Part shown: piece by piece, positions 60,001 to 64,000 of the stretch
Numbering within the stretch: position 1 is the stretch's first letter
Layout of the letters: the number at the start of each line of letters is the position of its first letter
Assembly: GCF_009727055.1 (NCBI RefSeq)
Contig: NC_052351.1
Location: 10,903,203-10,967,202, forward strand
Length of the DNA stretch: 64,000 bases
Origin: Benincasa hispida
Taxonomy: Eukaryota; Streptophyta; Magnoliopsida; Cucurbitales; Cucurbitaceae
Direction of reading: 5' to 3'
Made by a program: the position numbers and the translations under genes
The notes under the pieces: generated by a model
What the model was told of the DNA's origin: nothing
Seen by the model: only the letters and a program-made list of their open reading frames with translations
Databases searched by the model: none

Positions 60001-61116
60001 AAAGATTTTTATTTTAAAGGGTGGAAAGAAAGGAGTTGATTAGTCCCATAATGTAAAGTTGATCTGTTTGTTTGTTGCCTTAGCATAGAAAAATTGAAAT
60101 TGCACTCTACATGAACATGCCCAACTATTGAATGTTTCCTCTGTTGCTGCTGCTCTCTCTCTATATTTATATATGCTAGAGATTATATTACATTGTTTCC
60201 TTTTATAGTTAATTGGTGAAATTGTAGGCAAAGTGATGGCAGTGGCATATATGCATCAAATTGAGTTTATTTCTTTTCGTAAGTTCAGTTGTTTGAAATT
60301 TCGAGAATGAATCATCCAATGAGAAGTTGGTGTTCTTGGAAGTTTTAATTTGAAGTTTTATGTGTTCTATTGCAGAGGATTTTGTTGAGAGTATTTGGAC
60401 CCTGATTAGAAGCTAATATCAAATCTCTGTATTCTTGAAGGATTTTAGTTGGTTTACTGTTGACTTTATATCTTTTTGGGGGAATGGGCATTTCTTTGCT
60501 TTTAACAATCTTTTGAAATAGAGCAGTGAGTTTAATAAAGCTTGTTTTTGGTGTTTGGGGATTTCCCTTGGGTTTTTATCATTTTGGGCCTTTTTCTATT
60601 GTTGTTTTGAGTCAGGTTGAAGGTTGTGTATTAAGTTGGCATGGTAGGATTTGTTGCAATTGGTATGTGATTTTAAGGAGAAATTTGATAATGTAAGAGG
60701 TGGAATTTGGTTGAATTGTCAAAGCATTTATAAACTACATTTGAAGATTTGTTTATAAGATTATTTATAAACAATGAAATTTTTAAATGGAGCCATAAGC
60801 TTAGTTTTAGGAATTTAAAAAACCAACAATTTACATGTTCTTGCTTTAGTTTCTGATCTTTTATGTGCAAGGATGTAATGCTCTGCGGTGATGTAGCAAT
60901 CATATTCATTGGATTTTTCTATTTATCATGTGAATAAAGTTTTAAGTTTTTTTTTTTGTCAGAGATATTCGAAGTAAATCTATTTTGTAACAAAGTATTT
61001 ATGAAATATTATGTATTCTTTCCAAAGTTGGTTAACATGTGGTCTAATTGTTATGAAGTATTTATGTTCTTGTATTTGCAACACATTGATCCATTTGGAG
61101 TGGTTTGAGTGCTTGA
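57013..61116. other. Intergenic DNA downstream of the HD-Zip IV gene, no intact gene
   Basis: The first 150-400 bases probably include the 3' UTR. The rest is AT-rich. The only coding-like trace is a minus-strand stretch at about 59480-59535 reading KAPGPDGKLFYQ, the reverse-transcriptase box of LINE elements, with no supporting context around it, so at most a tiny LINE fragment. A CT-rich area at 58725-58800 resembles the end of an LTR but has no partner. Confidence 0.45.
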
Positions 61117-61468
61117 ATGTTGGGGAAATTTGTACGGATGACCTATTTTTTGAGTCCAAAATGTCAAATGATCCATTTTAAAAAAATAATGTCAAATGAC
61201 CCTCTGTTGATATCATCGCCATACCAAATTACGTAAATTGCCCTTACCTCTTTGTCTTCTTACCTTTTTACTGAAAACCAACCAAAACTAAAAACTCCAC
61301 TCAAATTTCCCAAGGCTAACGGCTTCGTATCGCTTATAAACTAAAAACTCTTTAGAATCCATCATTTCGACTTGCAAACGATTCCACTGCCACCGACAAA
61401 TCGAATCTGATTTGTCAATCTTTCAATCTGTGCCTGAAAATGTCTTAAACTGATCGGTAATGGGGCTT

Positions 61469-61860
61469 TGTGGGTCGTTCTGGGTTTAGAAATACTGTGA
61501 ACCTATGATTTTTTTTGTTTATTTTTTTGGTTTTCGATGTGTTCTGTGGTTGAAGACGAGTAGAAAGAGTTTGTGAGTGAGATAAGTGAGAGTGAAATCG
61601 ACAGAGCAATACTAAATAGAGCGCCACTAGAAAGTGTGGGTCATTCTGGGGTTTAGAAATATTGTGAACCTATGATTTTTTGTTTGTTTTTTTGGTTTTC
61701 GATGTGTTCTGTGGTTGAAGACGAGTAAAAAGAGAGAATGTGAGTGAGATAAGTGAGAGTTACTAGAGAGAGCGACACCAGAGAGAGTGACACTAGAGAG
61801 AGCGATATCGGAGAGAGCGACAACAATACCGAAGAGAGCGATACCAGATAGAGCAATGCC
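61469..61860. repeat. 166-bp tandem duplication followed by a GAGAGAGCGA tract
   Basis: The segment starting 'tgtgggtcgttctgg' at 61469 is repeated at 61635 through 'gtgttctgtggttgaagac' and 'gtgagtgagataagtgagag'. After the second copy comes a tract of roughly 18-base units ('gagagagcgacaccagaga' and variants) to about 61860. GAGAGCGAG-type tracts also occur in the arms of the element at 28811-33410 and at 62577-62590. Confidence 0.85.
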
Positions 61861-61949
61861 AGCGAGATTTAAACATAACGTTTTTTACAATTTTTTTTTC
61901 TGAAGGAGTTTACTGATTGAATATTTATTTCATACAGGAGTGATTTAAG

Positions 61950-62541
61950 ATGGCAACGCATTTCAGAATACCCGTAATCGACCGATTTCCTGGTCAAGTA
62001 ACGAGCTTGGTCCACATTGCTAATGAAACAAGATTGTGAAGGAGAAGCTTACCCCAAGGTAGTTAGACATGTTCAAGAGAACAATTTTTGGGCGATTTGT
62101 AGACGTTGACATGATGTTTAACAGCCCAATTATCCATCATATGTTGCTGAGAGAAGTGAAGAGGACGAGATCTAACTTAATGTCATTCTCTGTTTGTGGA
62201 AAGGTCGTCGCTGTTTCGAAGGATGATTTTTTGTTGATGACTAGTTTATGGTGATCCCCAACACGAGTTGATCAGAATGAGCAGTCCTCGTATGAACTTA
62301 CAATAAAGTTTTTTGGTAATCTAGTGACGAAAGACACCTTATATGTCCGTTTACTTGAAGAAAAATACAAGAAGTTGGAGTTTAAAAATGATGAGGATGT
62401 TGTGAAGATCACATTAGTCTACTATATTAAGGTTGCAATGATGGGAAAGAAAAAACAGAAAAATGCAGTAGACCTCAAACGTCTTAGGGACGTTCAAAAC
62501 GTAGAGTACCATAACTTTCTTGATTGGGGTACCATTATTTA
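61950..62541 (+). pseudogene. DUF1985-domain fragment of a transposon-borne Ulp1-type gene
   Basis: Plus-strand frames broken by stops: a start at 61950 (MATHFRIPVIDRFPGQ), then 62069-62254 with FGRFVDVDMMFNSPIIHHML followed by VCGKVVAVSKDDFLLMTSL, then 62324-62541 with EDVVKITLVYYIKVAMMGKK and HNFLDWG. This order (a FxxxLDxxxx...IHHxLLRE segment, a G-F/K...xxxFxLxTGL segment, later ALxYFxExxLxGxD/K and WG) is that of DUF1985, the domain found N-terminal to Ulp1-like proteases in plant transposons. Stops between the parts make it non-functional, and no protease domain follows before the transposase. Confidence 0.6.
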
Positions 62542-62797
62542 GGAGATGACACTGGATGCCCTAAAGACTGGATTTTGAGAGAGAGCGAGACTTTGAAAAA
62601 ATAGAAAGTATGTTACAACATGAAGATTGTTATTATAGAAATACTCCAGCTTATTATTGTTTTTTGTTTACAAGATGAAAGTATGAAGTATAAAATGTTA
62701 CAAGTATAAAAAAGTATGAAGTACGTTACAAGTATGACATATAGAAAACTGATCAATGGTATTTATAACAAATGAAATGTTACAAGTTAGTTATAAA

Positions 62798-64000
62798 CTA
62801 AATTAGATGAGAGGTGTTTGTGTCACGGTTTTTGGTATTTTCAGCATGTCGCACGGTTGTGAGCGGTTCGTTACAATTTTGGCGGTTATGCCCATAACTC
62901 CCACACCGACCACATTTCATTTGTCTGCGAAATTCTCCTCTGGATGGTATTTTTCTCACTCTACGTTGCCCAACTTGTGCCACAAACTTCGGAGGAAGGA
63001 TAGTCTTTTCTACATATCTAAGTGGTCTCTTTCATTCAGATATGTGGCCAAGTGGATTGTTAAGACTCTGGATGGGTATATTTCGTTCCTTAGCAGAAAC
63101 AATTGCATGCGAACACGGGATACCAAGTGAGTCGATTTCCTTACACGTGCATTCCTTCGTGTGAAGATTGACAATACCGTTCAATCGATTATCTCGCACA
63201 TGGACCCGATAACAATCAATAGGCTCAACCTGATATCATCTGCCCTTATCAGCCTCACTTGCCAATTGGGTTTCACAGTAGTCAGGGTGCAATGTCGTTC
63301 GAGATGCCCAATAATTCCTCCATTTGTAGAACCACGATTGGAGCATTCCTCTAATATGTTCAATCAAGCATACTATGGGCAATAGGCGATACTTTTTAGT
63401 TAACGAATTGAAATACTCTACATTGTTGGATGTCATGTTATCATATCTTCGTTCTATTTGGTAAACCCATGCCCACCTTTGAAGATTGATGTCTTCCAGA
63501 TATTCCGTGACAACACCGTCTAAAAAACTATGGAGTTCGTCCCATTTTGTCTGGAACTCTGTCATGCGAAATGCCTTTGCTGAGTTCGTCCCATTTTGTT
63601 TGGAACTCTGTCATGCGAAATGCTCTTGCTACATCTCTAAATATCCCAACAACCGTGCTATCCTTAAAGTTTATAACAAGATTTTGTTCTATGTGCCATG
63701 TGCACAATCCATGAAATGTCGTGGGAAAAAATGTACGAATAGCATTGCTGATAGATACCATCCGATCAGACACAAACACCAGATTATCAGGTTCTCTGAT
63801 ACTACATTTCAAGTTTGTCATAAACCATTTCCATGATCGATCGCTTTCATTGTCCACTATTGCATATGCTAGTGGGTATAATTGATTGTTCCCGTCCAAA
63901 GAAACCGCAACGAACATGGTGCCTTTGTATTTTCCTTTCAAGTGTGACCCATCAACAATTATCACAGGCCGATAGTTTGCGAAACCTCTAATACAAGGCC
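62798..64000 (-). pseudogene. MULE (MURA-type) transposase, C-terminal part, frameshifted
   Basis: On the minus strand, entering from the window edge: VDGSHLKGKYKG with the first catalytic Asp, FVSDR with the second, then FHGLCTWHIEQN with the C-x2-H box typical of Mutator transposases (63528-63965). The next part (63236-63565) has MTSNNVEYFNSL, LPIVCLIEHIRGML and WFYKWRNYW. At about 63100-63175 is a complete SWIM zinc finger (CTCKEIDSLGIPCSHA). At 62798-62983 is a CCHC zinc knuckle (CGRCGSYGHNRQNC) before the end. These transposases cut and join the element's inverted ends in the nucleus. A 49-base tandem duplication at 63533-63630 breaks the frame between the first two parts, so this copy should be inactive. 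The N-terminus lies beyond the window. Confidence 0.85.
63533..63630. repeat. 49-bp tandem duplication that breaks the transposase frame
   Basis: 'gagttcgtcccattttgt(c/t)tgg' to 'atgc(c/t)(t/c)ttgct' is present twice, starting at 63533 and 63582. Because 49 is not a multiple of three, it shifts the reading frame of the transposase. Confidence 0.95.

Larger units (their letters stand above)
61117..64000. mobile_element. Mutator-like element (MULE), left part, continues past the window
   Basis: Inferred from three things: a transposase of the MURA/MuDR type on the minus strand (62798-64000), a DUF1985 fragment on the plus strand (61950-62541), and a terminal-like stretch from about 61117 ('ggggaaatttgtacgg', then 'tgtcaaatgatcc' and 'tgtcaaatgaccc' in direct repeat) leading into repetitive subterminal DNA. 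MULEs carrying ULP1-type protein genes beside the transposase are known in plants, including melon. The right end lies outside the window, so the terminal inverted repeat cannot be confirmed here. Confidence 0.65.

Noticed and set aside
61445..61856. Ser/Leu-rich minus-strand frames
   Set aside because: Artefacts of the tandem duplication and GAGAGAGCGA tract; the similar ends of the two frames are just the two repeat units.
1..64000. Clustered repeats that could suggest a CRISPR array or prokaryotic defence locus
   Set aside because: The repeats are plant transposon and tandem repeats; there are no evenly spaced repeats with unique spacers and no cas-like genes, and the spliced genes show it is a plant nuclear sequence.

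Overview
This is a plant nuclear window: spliced genes with GT-AG introns, AT-rich intergenic DNA with long A/T runs, nested LTR retrotransposons, MITEs and Mutator-like elements. The proteins are dicot-like. The repeats and the HD-Zip IV gene look like Cucurbitaceae to me, but that is recollection, not proof. One assembly gap (493 N) lies at 32056-32548. No prokaryotic features, CRISPR, rRNA or convincing tRNA genes were seen.

Four genes look intact, all on the + strand: (1) an oligosaccharyltransferase OST3/OST6 subunit, single exon, 9058-10095; (2) a PMEI-pectinesterase, two exons, 20043-21796; (3) a ROP-interactive CRIB-motif (RIC) protein, four exons, 24552-25288; (4) a class IV HD-Zip transcription factor of the ATML1/PDF2 type, ten coding exons, 49903-57012. 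Genes 2-4 have plausible links to wall remodelling, ROP-controlled cell shape and epidermal identity, but nothing in the sequence shows they work together.

Layout: 1-5655 holds three related minus-strand LTR-like blocks around a decayed Ulp1/DUF1985-type transposon gene. 5661-7399 is a broken minus-strand LINE. 8191-8475 is a MITE. 11829-18346 is a minus-strand Ty3/gypsy element with target-site duplication ATGTG; a 1.8-kb non-autonomous LTR element (14124-15910, duplication AAATC) is inserted in its reverse transcriptase. 21797-23640 has a tandem duplication of the pectinesterase 3' flank. 26281-27010 is a degenerate ~88-bp tandem repeat. 28811-33410 is an inverted-repeat element with a decayed plant-mobile-domain gene, interrupted by the gap. 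37854-38367 is a hAT-type MITE with an exact 8-bp target-site duplication. Two further dispersed repeat families have two copies each. 61117-64000 is the left part of a Mutator-like element with a DUF1985 fragment on + and a MURA-type transposase on -, running off the window.

I found no convincing new biological system. The most useful observations are the nested transposons with recoverable target-site duplications, the divergent HD-Zip IV gene with a repeat in its large intron, and the MULE that pairs a transposase with a DUF1985 fragment.
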